Assembly: GCA_947494715.1 (NCBI GenBank)
Contig: CANLWG010000008.1
Location: 186,001 to 250,000 of the forward strand
DNA from: an uncultured Flavobacteriaceae bacterium
Lineage (GTDB): Bacteria > Bacteroidota > Bacteroidia > Flavobacteriales > Flavobacteriaceae
DNA length: 64,000 bases
Direction of reading: 5' to 3'
In this document: positions 33,374 to 41,938 of the stretch, piece by piece
Layout: every line of letters starts with the position of its first letter
How positions within the stretch are numbered: position 1 is the first letter of the stretch
Program-made: the position numbers and the translations under genes
Notes under the pieces: generated by a model
Database searches by the model: none
Told to the model about the DNA's origin: nothing
Seen by the model: the letters and a program-made list of their open reading frames with translations, nothing else

Positions 33374-34594
33374 TCAAGCCAGGGATGGCACCTTTTGATG
33401 GATTTCCCTAAACTTCACAATGTAATAGGTGCCTTTTTTGGTAACATCTCGAATTATGGAACCTCTTAACTGTCGGGCCAGATTGTGGATAAGTTTTAGC
33501 CCCAAGGATTTAGTAGTCTTATGGTTCATAGTTTCCGGAAATCCGATACCGTTATCACCGATGTTCAACTGATATTCACCGTCATCACCTCTTCGTAATT
33601 TAATAAAGATTTCCCCTTTGGAATCATCCACAATACCATATTTAAGCGCATTCGTTACGGCTTCATTGATCAGTAGGCCCAAGGGAATGGCGGTGTCAAT
33701 ATTTAGTTTAATATCCGGAATGTCAATATCTAGGGTGATGTTACTACTGGTTCCCTTAATGGAACGCACCAGATACTCCGCCAGTTCCTCTACATAGGAT
33801 TTGTATTCTATTTTGGAAAGATCTTCGCGCATATATAACATCTCATGCACCATGGCCATAGAGATAACGCGATTTTGACTGTTTTTCAATAAATCCTTGG
33901 TCTGTTTGTCATCAATATTCCGTGATTGAAGACTCAAAAGACTGGATACCGTTTGCAAGTTGTTTTTTACCCGGTGGTGTACTTCCTTGAGTAAGGTTTC
34001 CTTTTCCTTTATTTTTTCCTCCACCTCGCTTTTTGTCTTGTAGAGCTTGTGATGGACACGCAATAGGTTCTTTCCGAATACCCCGCCTAGGAGATATACG
34101 GAAAATAACACGCTCAACAAGGCGAATAAATTCTTGGAACCTTCCGGTACTGCATTGGTCGTGAAACTAAAATCTGCAATACTTTGTGCATAAATAAGGA
34201 GGATAATCAATGAAATAAGATATAGGTACAACGCACCATAAGACTTTGTACTTACATACCCGGCCACAACGACCAATGCCAATACGAATATAAACGGACT
34301 GTTGATGCCTCCACTATATAAAGTTATAATAGTTGCCCCCATCAGTGCCATGATAGAAACGATATTATAGGCAAGTGCCAGGTTTTTATGATATTTATAG
34401 AGAAAGGTGTTAAGTAAGTTGAGCACACCGAATGCCAGAAAAACGTAGGGAATAACCTTGGTAATGTTGAGCGCAAACAAGCAGAGCAAACAGAAGACCA
34501 AGGAACAAACGGAAGTGAAGTAATTTACCTTGAGTACCAATTTGGCCTTGTCCCGTAATCTTTCTTCCATTCCCTTGTTGTACTGCATATCCAA
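33374..34594 (-). CDS. Sensor histidine kinase, HisKA_2 type, with six-helix N-terminus
   Basis: 406 residues. The N-terminal 170 residues contain about six hydrophobic helices, with no extracellular sensor domain larger than a loop. A coiled linker (LYKTKSEVEEKIKEKETLLK) leads to the HisKA_2 phosphoacceptor LKEVHHRVKNNLQTVSSLLS. The HATPase has the N-box INEAVTNALKYG and the G-box IGDNGIGFPE, with GLKLIHNLARQLRG. No response regulator is next to it. Kinases of this type often act on a stand-alone REC or RNA-binding ANTAR partner. The signal is unknown. Confidence 0.9.
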   Translation of the reverse strand: MDMQYNKGMEERLRDKAKLVLKVNYFTSVCSLVFCLLCLFALNITKVIPYVFLAFGVLNLLNTFLYKYHKNLALAYNIVSIMALMGATIITLYSGGINSPFIFVLALVVVAGYVSTKSYGALYLYLISLIILLIYAQSIADFSFTTNAVPEGSKNLFALLSVLFSVYLLGGVFGKNLLRVHHKLYKTKSEVEEKIKEKETLLKEVHHRVKNNLQTVSSLLSLQSRNIDDKQTKDLLKNSQNRVISMAMVHEMLYMREDLSKIEYKSYVEELAEYLVRSIKGTSSNITLDIDIPDIKLNIDTAIPLGLLINEAVTNALKYGIVDDSKGEIFIKLRRGDDGEYQLNIGDNGIGFPETMNHKTTKSLGLKLIHNLARQLRGSIIRDVTKKGTYYIVKFREIHQKVPSLA

Positions 34595-34813
34595 TCGTAT
34601 TAGATACCGATGCTGTTGGCGTATGCCATAGAAAGGGTAGGTCAGGTTAGGGTTATACCGTAAAACTAACTATGTTTTGATATATCTTCCAAATGGTGCT
34701 GCTACTATTTTAGATGGAGGGAAGTTTTTTTTGCCTTTTGACAGAACACACCCTCAGTACAATACCTCAACTACGCTTCAAGAAGTCTGCTCACATTTTT
34801 TACAGGGTTGCCG

Positions 34814-36208
34814 TCAACTTCTTTTTACCTTAGGTTTCAAGTCGGTCAAATCTGCAATCTTAATGGGTTTGCCACCTTCAATACTGCGGCGCGCACCCAC
34901 ACCGATAAGTATGGACATTGCCCCGTCCCTGACACCGGCGGTACGTCCAAATTCATCTTCTGTTTCCGGGGTCTTAAAGATTTTATCGTGCAAACGTTTA
35001 TCACCGCCACCGTGACCACTTTTCTCCATGGGCACTTCCACGGTTTCATGGGTTTTCCAGAGCTTATGTAATATTACGGGCTCGTAGTATATTTCATCCT
35101 TACTGGTCTGCTCCATTTCCTTGGTATGCTTTTCAGCTTCCTCTGTGGTCTCCTTTTTGAGGTATGGAATATCCTGCCAAGCCTCGATCCTACCTTCAGT
35201 ACCATTAATGGCCGCGCGCCAACCTTCATACGGCGAATATGTGGTCAATGAATAGTTTAGAATGGTATTGTCCTCATACTTTACCTGGGCCGACATTTTA
35301 TCATAGATGTCGATTTCTTCCCGGAACAGACAGTTATCGCGAATGTAACCATCTTCATGCTCGTGGTCTACATAGAGCTTTTTACTGAATTCGTCCTTAT
35401 TAATGTCCCAATAAAAATCACATTTGGATTGATGTTCACAGGTTCTGCACTTATCGCCACGGAAAGGTCCGTTCTTGCCATAAAATTCCAGATCTCCATA
35501 GGCGAATACTTCCTCGGGCTCGGAATCTATCCACCAATTAAGAAGGTCAAAATGATGTGTAGCCTTATGTACCCAAAGGGAACCACCGCTTTCCATCTGT
35601 CCGTGCCAACGTCTAAAATAGGAGGCTCCATGATAGGTGTTGAGGTACCAGTGAAAATCTATGGAAACCAATTTTCCAATGGCATTATTGGCCAAAAGTT
35701 CCTTTACTTTGGTAGCATACGGGCTCCATCTATAATTAAACCCGACAATAAGATTTTTATTAGATTTTTTTTCGGCATCCAAAATCGCCTGACATTTGGT
35801 TTCGTCAGTGGTCAAAGGTTTTTCCGTAAGTACATCGCAGCCCATTTCCAATCCCTTGATAATGAACTCATGGTGGGTAGAATCCTTAGTGGTCACAATG
35901 ACCAAATCCGGTTTTGTACTGGATACCATTTTCTCAAAGTCCGTAAAGGTAGGGCAGGAGACACCAATATAACCTTTCCCATATTCCAGTCTGCTGGAGT
36001 TGATATCGCTCAATCCCACAAATTCTAAAATATCGGAGTACTCATCCACCAAACGCTTGCCCCAAAAGGTAATACCCCGGATGCCTGTGCCAACCAATGC
36101 TACTTTAAGCTTTTTTGAAGCACCAAAATCAAAGGCATGTATAGGCAGTGCGGAACTTGCCGCCAACATACTGATGGAAGAAAGGAATTTACGTCTGGAT
36201 GTTGTCAT
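34814..36208 (-). CDS. Gfo/Idh/MocA oxidoreductase with Cys cluster, Tat-exported
   Basis: 464 residues. Twin-arginine signal MTTSRRKFLSSISMLAASSA. NAD fold LKVALVGTGIRGITF, catalytic-type motif TEKPLTTDE near residue 125. The central part has a Cys cluster C-x2-C-x5-C (DKCRTCEHQSKCDFYWD) and a later Cys in DGYIRDNCLFREE, a trait of one subfamily and suited to bind a metal. The gene is alone; the 220 bp downstream of it shows nothing recognisable. Substrate unknown; the export signal points to a periplasmic sugar oxidation. Confidence 0.85.
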   Translation of the reverse strand: MTTSRRKFLSSISMLAASSALPIHAFDFGASKKLKVALVGTGIRGITFWGKRLVDEYSDILEFVGLSDINSSRLEYGKGYIGVSCPTFTDFEKMVSSTKPDLVIVTTKDSTHHEFIIKGLEMGCDVLTEKPLTTDETKCQAILDAEKKSNKNLIVGFNYRWSPYATKVKELLANNAIGKLVSIDFHWYLNTYHGASYFRRWHGQMESGGSLWVHKATHHFDLLNWWIDSEPEEVFAYGDLEFYGKNGPFRGDKCRTCEHQSKCDFYWDINKDEFSKKLYVDHEHEDGYIRDNCLFREEIDIYDKMSAQVKYEDNTILNYSLTTYSPYEGWRAAINGTEGRIEAWQDIPYLKKETTEEAEKHTKEMEQTSKDEIYYEPVILHKLWKTHETVEVPMEKSGHGGGDKRLHDKIFKTPETEDEFGRTAGVRDGAMSILIGVGARRSIEGGKPIKIADLTDLKPKVKRS

Positions 36209-36312
36209 TTTTGAAAAACTTAGGTTTGTTTTAAAGATATTGAATTTTTGGGTTATCTGGGTTGAAGCCTACTGGATTTGGATGAAAAAGACCATCTTTT
36301 GAGTTATTTGCA

Positions 36313-36340
36313 TAAAAAACGGCGGCCTATTGGCCGCCGT
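36313..36340 (-). terminator. Intrinsic terminator of secA
   Basis: A 9-bp GC-rich stem (ACGGCGGCC / GGCCGCCGT) with an AATA loop is followed on the minus strand by TTTTTT, 22 bp after the secA stop. Confidence 0.95.
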
Positions 36341-36362
36341 ATATCGTATAAAGACATTGATT

Positions 36363-39300
36363 TTAGTCTTCGGTCAATACCCACTCACCTTTGTCGATTA
36401 AAGGTTCGGCCTGCTTATACTTAACAGTTTTACTTTCTCCCGACATGATATTCTTAATGGTAACCCTTTCATTCCTACCAATTTTAGGACGTTCCCGAAC
36501 AATGGTTTCCGTAACTTGTGGTCTTTGTCCTTGGGTCTGACCTGCAGCCCGATTGCGTGCTGCCAATTCGTCACTATTCGGAATTTCTTCCTTACTGGTC
36601 TGAAGATTTTCTTTGGGCCTACGAATGTTTCCGGCCTCCTGTATCTCATTTGGATTTGCGGTAGGCAGTTCCCCCTTGAACAAGAACGAGACTACCTCTC
36701 GGTTCACCTTGTCGATCACACTTTTGAAAAGCTCAAAAGCTTCGAATTTATAGATCAACAAAGGATCTTTTTGCTCATGGACCGCCAATTGTACGGACTG
36801 TTTCAATTCGTCCATTTTACGTAGGTGGGTTTTCCAGGAATCATCTATAATGGCCAAGGTGATGTTCTTTTCAAAATCCGTAACCAATTGCTTGCCATCA
36901 CTTTCATAGGCATCCTTAAGGTTGGTCACCACATTCAAGCTCTTTACACCATCCGTAAATGGTACAACGATGCGCTCAAATTTATTGGCATTGTCCTCAT
37001 ATACTTTTTTGATTACCGGAAATGCAGCTGATGCGTTACGCTCCATTTTACTCTGATAGTATTCATAACCTGCCGAATACACTTTGTTTGCAATTTCCTG
37101 AACACTTAACCTTGTAAACTCCTCTTCGGATACCGGGGAGGTAATGGAGAAGTACTTAATGAGTTCAAACTCAAAATTTTTATAGTCGTTAGCTGCCTTG
37201 TTGGTATCGGCTATAACCTCACAGGTATCATAGACCATATTGGCAATATCTACCTTAAGGCGCTCACCTTGAAGGGCATGCCGTCTTCTTTTATAGACCA
37301 CTTCCCGTTGGGCGTTCATTACATCGTCATATTCCAATAAGCGTTTCCGGACCCCAAAATTGTTTTCCTCTACTTTTTTCTGGGCTCTTTCTATGGATTT
37401 GGTCATCATGGAATGCTGAATGACTTCGCCTTCTTCCAATCCCATCCTATCCATCATTTTGGCTACACGTTCCGAACCAAAGAGGCGCATTAGATTATCT
37501 TCCAAGGATACATAGAACTGGGAGCTTCCCGGATCTCCCTGACGACCGGAACGGCCCCTTAGCTGTCTATCCACTCGCCTGGAATCATGACGTTCCGTAC
37601 CCACGATGGCCAATCCGCCTGCTTTTTTGACGGTATCCGTTAGTTTAATATCCGTTCCCCGGCCCGCCATATTGGTAGCAATGGTTACCACGCCAGGGTT
37701 ACCGGCCTCGGCCACAACATCGGCTTCTTTTTTATGAAGTTTGGCATTCAACACATTGTGCTCTACCTTTCTAATGGCCAACATCCGTGAGAGCAGTTCC
37801 GAAATCTCTACCGACGTGGTACCGATCAAAATAGGTCTACCTTGCTGGGAGAGTTTGGTAACTTCATCAATAATAGCATTGTATTTTTCCCTTTTGGTCT
37901 TGTAAATAAGATCGTTCCTGTCGTCACGGGCAATGGGTCTGTTCGTGGGGATTTCCACGACATCCAATTTATAGATTTCCCAGAACTCGCCGGCTTCGGT
38001 AACGGCAGTTCCCGTCATACCGGCCAATTTACGGTACATCCTAAAATAGTTTTGTAAGGTAACCGTGGCAAAGGTCTGCGTAAGGGCCTCTATCTTTACA
38101 TTTTCCTTGGCCTCGATTGCTTGATGCAAGCCATCCGAATAACGGCGTCCATCCATAATTCGGCCGGTCTGTTCATCCACGATAAGAACTTTGTTTTCGA
38201 TGACCACATATTCCACATCTTTTTCAAAAAGCGTATAGGCCTTTAACAATTGGGTCAAGGTGTGGATACGTTCACTTTTAACCGTAAAATCCTTAAATAG
38301 GTCTTCCTTAAGCTCTGCCTCTTTTTCGATTTCCAAATTTTGGTTTTCGATCTTGGCAATTTCACTACCGATATCCGGCATCACAAAAAAGTCTCGATTT
38401 TGTTCCCCGGAAAGGTAATCTATCCCTTTGTCCGTAAGTTCTATTTGATTGTTCTTTTCTTCAATTACAAAAAGCAGGTCCTCATCTACCTTGGGCATTT
38501 CCCTGTTGTTGTCCTGCATGTAGAAATTCTCTGTCTTCTGCAATAACTGTTTTACGCCCTCTTCGCTCAGAAATTTGATTAATGCCTTGTTCTTGGGCAG
38601 GCCCCGGTGTACACGTAGTAATAGAAAACCACCTTCCTTGGTGTCACCCTCTGCAATCAGTTTTTTGGCCTCCGCTAGAACTCCTGTCAAGTGTTGGCGT
38701 TGTTTTTGGACAATTTCTGAAATCTTAGGTTTTAGTTCATTGAATTCATGTCGGTCGCCTTCAGGTACAGGACCTGAGATAATCAACGGGGTACGGGCAT
38801 CATCGATCAGTACGGAATCCACTTCATCCACAATGGCGTAGTGATGAGGACGTTGTACCAGATCCTTAGGGGTATGGGCCATATTGTCCCGCAGATAATC
38901 AAAACCAAATTCGTTATTGGTACCATAGGTAATATCCGCATTGTAGGCGGCTCTTCTCCCGTCCGAATTAGGACGATGATGGTCTATACAATCTACGGAA
39001 AGCCCATGGAATTCAAAAATAGGAGCCATCCAAGCACTGTCCCGTTTGGCCAGATAATCGTTTACCGTAACCAAGTGGGCGCCTTTACCGGAAAGGGCGT
39101 TAAGGTATAGGGGGAGCGTGGCGACCAAGGTTTTTCCTTCCCCGGTATGCATTTCCGCTATTTTTCCTTGATGCAAGGCGATGCCTCCAATGAGCTGCAC
39201 ATCATAATGTACCATGTCCCAAGTAACCTCTTTGCCAGCGGCGTCCCAAGAATTTTTCCATGTGGCATTATCACCGTCCAAGGACACATAGTCTTTTTTT

Positions 39301-39725
39301 CCTGACAGTTCACGATCAAATTCCGTGGCTTTTACGTTAAGGGTCTCATTTTCAACGAATCGCTTGGCGGTTTCCTTTACCACCCCAAAGGCCTCAGGTA
39401 GGATTTCATTCAGCGTGTTTTCAGACAGTTTATAGACCTCTTCCTTGAGCTTATCTATTTCCGCATAGATTTCCTCGTTTTTATCAATGTCGTTTGAGGC
39501 CTGTACCTCTTCTTCCAACTGTACTATTTTATCACTGGCATCCTTGCAATCCTCTTGAATCCTTTTTTTGAATTCTACGGTCTTGTTCCGCAACTCATCG
39601 TGACTCAGCGCTTCCAATTGTGATTCGAAAGATTTTATTTTAACGACCAAAGGCTGTAGCTCCTTGACATCCTTTTTGGATTTATCGCCCACAAAGGCCT
39701 TTAGAACTGAATTTAACAAACTCAT
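36363..39725 (-). CDS. secA: Preprotein translocase ATPase SecA
   Basis: 1120 residues, about 220 longer than the E. coli protein. This is the usual Bacteroidetes form, with a large insertion in the second half of the first ATPase region. Walker A is MHTGEGKTL, Walker B AIVDEVDSVLID, helicase motifs TNMAGRGTDIKL and GTERHDSRRVDRQLRGRSGR, preprotein-binding DYLRDNMA. It drives export of unfolded proteins through SecYEG. The C-terminus lacks the usual zinc-binding SecB-contact Cys motif and instead ends RVTIKNIMSGESKTVKYKQA followed by EPLIDKGEWVLTED. It has its own terminator. Confidence 0.98.
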   Translation of the reverse strand: MSLLNSVLKAFVGDKSKKDVKELQPLVVKIKSFESQLEALSHDELRNKTVEFKKRIQEDCKDASDKIVQLEEEVQASNDIDKNEEIYAEIDKLKEEVYKLSENTLNEILPEAFGVVKETAKRFVENETLNVKATEFDRELSGKKDYVSLDGDNATWKNSWDAAGKEVTWDMVHYDVQLIGGIALHQGKIAEMHTGEGKTLVATLPLYLNALSGKGAHLVTVNDYLAKRDSAWMAPIFEFHGLSVDCIDHHRPNSDGRRAAYNADITYGTNNEFGFDYLRDNMAHTPKDLVQRPHHYAIVDEVDSVLIDDARTPLIISGPVPEGDRHEFNELKPKISEIVQKQRQHLTGVLAEAKKLIAEGDTKEGGFLLLRVHRGLPKNKALIKFLSEEGVKQLLQKTENFYMQDNNREMPKVDEDLLFVIEEKNNQIELTDKGIDYLSGEQNRDFFVMPDIGSEIAKIENQNLEIEKEAELKEDLFKDFTVKSERIHTLTQLLKAYTLFEKDVEYVVIENKVLIVDEQTGRIMDGRRYSDGLHQAIEAKENVKIEALTQTFATVTLQNYFRMYRKLAGMTGTAVTEAGEFWEIYKLDVVEIPTNRPIARDDRNDLIYKTKREKYNAIIDEVTKLSQQGRPILIGTTSVEISELLSRMLAIRKVEHNVLNAKLHKKEADVVAEAGNPGVVTIATNMAGRGTDIKLTDTVKKAGGLAIVGTERHDSRRVDRQLRGRSGRQGDPGSSQFYVSLEDNLMRLFGSERVAKMMDRMGLEEGEVIQHSMMTKSIERAQKKVEENNFGVRKRLLEYDDVMNAQREVVYKRRRHALQGERLKVDIANMVYDTCEVIADTNKAANDYKNFEFELIKYFSITSPVSEEEFTRLSVQEIANKVYSAGYEYYQSKMERNASAAFPVIKKVYEDNANKFERIVVPFTDGVKSLNVVTNLKDAYESDGKQLVTDFEKNITLAIIDDSWKTHLRKMDELKQSVQLAVHEQKDPLLIYKFEAFELFKSVIDKVNREVVSFLFKGELPTANPNEIQEAGNIRRPKENLQTSKEEIPNSDELAARNRAAGQTQGQRPQVTETIVRERPKIGRNERVTIKNIMSGESKTVKYKQAEPLIDKGEWVLTED

Positions 39726-39888
39726 ATTGGTATAGTATTACTATCAAAAACCATGGTAAAATTAAAAAGTACAAATGACCATGATCTTTATTAAATGTGT
39801 CTTTCTTTTGGGATACCTGCTAAGTGAACAAAAGGCATTCCAGTTTTTAAAATCACCCAAAATATGGGGATTTCCTGCCAAAATTACA

Positions 39889-39918
39889 TAAAAAAAAAGC
39901 CTCGTTAGAGACTTTTTT
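39889..39918 (-). terminator. Intrinsic terminator of the DUF2795 gene
   Basis: An AAGCCTC/GAGACTT stem with one mismatch and a GTTA loop is followed on the minus strand by a run of nine T. It lies 21 bp after the stop of the gene at 39940. Confidence 0.75.
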
Positions 39919-39939
39919 GTTGCAATTGCGTTAATGTTA

Positions 39940-40164
39940 TCAATATTCGTCCTCGTTCCAGAGGTAATCTTCCTCGGTAGGATAATCGGGCCATATCTCT
40001 TCAATGGATTCATATATTTCCCCACCTTCTTCTTCCATAGATTGAAGGTTTTCCACAACCTCCAAAGGAGCACCGGTACGGATGGAGTAATCTATTAATT
40101 CATCCTTGGTAGCTGGCCATGGCGCATCACTCAAATAGGATGCTAATTCTAATGTCCAATACAT
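39940..40164 (-). CDS. DUF2795 family protein
   Basis: 74 residues, MYWTLELASYLSDAPWPATK. The family has the helical pattern ELASYLSDAPWPATKDELID then YSIRTGAPLEVVENLQ, and a strongly acidic tail (EEIWPDYPTEEDYLWNEDEY). It is a small conserved Bacteroidetes protein of unknown function, very often adjacent to secA. It has its own terminator. The 150 bp upstream shows no further gene. Confidence 0.85.
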   Translation of the reverse strand: MYWTLELASYLSDAPWPATKDELIDYSIRTGAPLEVVENLQSMEEEGGEIYESIEEIWPDYPTEEDYLWNEDEY

Positions 40165-40358
40165 GGTAATAGTTTGATTTTAAATTTTTTGCAAAAATAG
40201 ATTTTAAAACGACATTATCAAGTTATTTCACAAGTATTTAAGCCGTTTTGCCTATTTATTTTTGTTTTAATAGTTTGATAACGAAGAAATAATGAAATTA
40301 TTAGAGAAACGCAAACTTAACCGATGAATATTCAACTTTTGAGCTCATCTGCTGTCTT

Positions 40359-40934
40359 TTACTTTCCCTTTTCCGGAATCCATTTAACCTCCTCCGCCTG
40401 CAAATCTTTTGACAACTTTCGTGCCAATACAAAGAGGTAGTCGGAAAGTCTATTTATATATGACAAAACATGATCATCAAACGGTTCTTTTTCATGTAAT
40501 TGAACCGCCAAACGCTCTGCCCGCCTGCAGATGGTTCTGGCAATATGGCAGTATGACACTGTTGTATGGCCTCCCGGTAGTATAAAATGTGTCATTGGCG
40601 GAAGGGTTTCATCCATTTTATCCATTTCCTTTTCCAGCAGTGCGATATCTGTACTCCCTATCTTCGGAATATTCAATCTTTCCTGCCCATTTTTTAATTG
40701 TGCCTTTTCTGGATCTGTGGCCAAAATAGCACCGACCGTAAACAATTTATCCTGGATCTTGGCCAATAGCTGCTTGGTATGGTCGTCTATCTTCTGGTCT
40801 CGGATCAGTCCTAACCAGGAATTGAGCTCGTCCACGGTGCCATAGCTATCAATTCGTATATGGTGCTTTGCGACCCGTGTCCCCCCATACAATGCCGTGG
40901 TGCCATCATCGCCCGTCTTGGTGTATATTTTCAT
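40359..40934 (-). CDS. Cob(I)alamin adenosyltransferase, PduO type
   Basis: 191 residues from MKIYTKTGDDGTTALYGGTR, the family start; a longer form adds nine residues. ATP/cobalamin signature GDDGTTALYGGTRVAK is at the N-terminus, with the usual DSYGTVDELNSWLG, RRAERLAVQLHEKE and YINRLSDYLFVLAR later. It transfers adenosyl from ATP to cob(I)alamin to make coenzyme B12. Gene symbol left open because PduO- and CobO-named forms overlap in this phylum. It stands alone; no B12 riboswitch is visible upstream. Confidence 0.92.
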   Translation of the reverse strand: MKIYTKTGDDGTTALYGGTRVAKHHIRIDSYGTVDELNSWLGLIRDQKIDDHTKQLLAKIQDKLFTVGAILATDPEKAQLKNGQERLNIPKIGSTDIALLEKEMDKMDETLPPMTHFILPGGHTTVSYCHIARTICRRAERLAVQLHEKEPFDDHVLSYINRLSDYLFVLARKLSKDLQAEEVKWIPEKGK

Positions 40935-41029
40935 TTTGATAAATACAAATTCAAAAATCAACTACAAACCCAAATGACAAGTGTCAAGTTTGTAGTTTGG
41001 TTTATTCGTGGGCTGTTAAAAGTTAATAA

Positions 41030-41143
41030 TGGCTTCATTGAACTTTGAACATGGAACCTGGAACTACATATTTTCGTACCTCGTATTTTGTACTTCAAAT
41101 TTAGTATTTCCTGAAACCACAAACCAAAAACTGAAATCGCCTA
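41030..41143. repeat. Quasi-repetitive spacer
   Basis: Short degenerate repeats (TTGAAC/TGGAAC near 41038-41060, then GTACCTCGTATTTTGTACTTC) follow one another in a non-coding stretch. A similar spacer lies at 47068-47140 and a shorter one at 58050-58088. They look like slippage-prone intergenic simple sequence. Confidence 0.35.
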
Positions 41144-41293
41144 CTACTTTTCTCCGTCTTTCTTCCTGTGCCGTCCATACCCATCCATAAACTTCCGATC
41201 TCTTCGTCTTCTGGACTGTCTTTTGTTGTAAAAGATAATGAACAAATAGACCACCGACAATATACCTAAAACGGCCCAAACGTTATAATCCAT
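41144..41293 (-). CDS. 49-residue membrane protein
   Basis: MDYNVWAVLGILSVVYLFII is a single membrane helix, followed by a basic tail (FYNKRQSRRRRDRKFMDGYG, HRKKDGEK). It sits between the adenosyltransferase and the methyltransferase-like gene. The helix-plus-Arg/Lys tail pattern and a position 39 bp after the next upstream gene make it a likely real small gene. No function can be named. Confidence 0.6.
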   Translation of the reverse strand: MDYNVWAVLGILSVVYLFIIFYNKRQSRRRRDRKFMDGYGRHRKKDGEK

Positions 41294-41332
41294 ATCCTTT
41301 TTTTTAAAATTACTATTCCTAAAGTTACAGTT

Positions 41333-41839
41333 TCACAAGCGAATTTTAAAATGTTCCTTTGCCTGTTCTTTTCTAAAGAACACGGCACCACAGTAAAAGA
41401 AATCTAAGGTCACTGTAACATGTTCCCATTTTTTGATGTTTTCCCAGTGTGTCTCCGTTTTTTTGTTTTTGTGGATGGAATTGATCAGTAGCATGCTATC
41501 GTTATGTACCATGTTTCCTGATGGGTTATATTCTTGGAGGTACACTTCATCCGGATGCTCCAAATAGACAAAGTCATACGACTTTCCTTGAAATACTGTT
41601 TTAAGTGAGTTCTCCCGAATCAAATCCTTCAAAACATTGTCCTCATTGGGAAGTTGAATTACCTTGGCGTCAAAATAGATAATGCTTTTTAACAGCACGT
41701 CAAGGACCTTATTGCTTCGGTACCTGGGTTTGGAATATAGGGATCGGGTAATGAAATTATAAACAAAAGGTGAATGCACCCCATGTTGATTGTTAGAAGT
41801 AAACAGGAATTTCAGATATTTAAATAGGCTTAACAACAC
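41333..41839 (-). CDS. Degenerate SAM-methyltransferase-like protein
   Basis: 168 residues. The start MLLSLFKYLKFLFTSNNQHG followed by VHSPFVYNFITR is typical of a flavobacterial class I methyltransferase of about 240 residues. The end, VTVTLDFFYCGAVFFRKEQA then KEHFKIRL, is also typical. The middle part with the SAM-binding glycine-rich motif I and motif II is missing; between the two conserved ends are only about 90 unrelated-looking residues. It therefore probably does not bind SAM and may be a relict with another role. Confidence 0.7.
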   Translation of the reverse strand: MLLSLFKYLKFLFTSNNQHGVHSPFVYNFITRSLYSKPRYRSNKVLDVLLKSIIYFDAKVIQLPNEDNVLKDLIRENSLKTVFQGKSYDFVYLEHPDEVYLQEYNPSGNMVHNDSMLLINSIHKNKKTETHWENIKKWEHVTVTLDFFYCGAVFFRKEQAKEHFKIRL

Positions 41840-41938
41840 TAGTATTATTCAATTGGGCCACTATTTTCGAAGGCTGGGCTAGTTTTCAAATGTGATGGGT
41901 ATATTTGGCGAACTTAAATTCTATCCATACAATAAAGG

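Noticed and set aside
41064-41279. A 71-residue minus-strand frame overlapping the 49-residue gene
   Set aside because: It has no membrane segment or signal and poor composition, while the overlapping 49-residue frame has a clear helix and basic tail.
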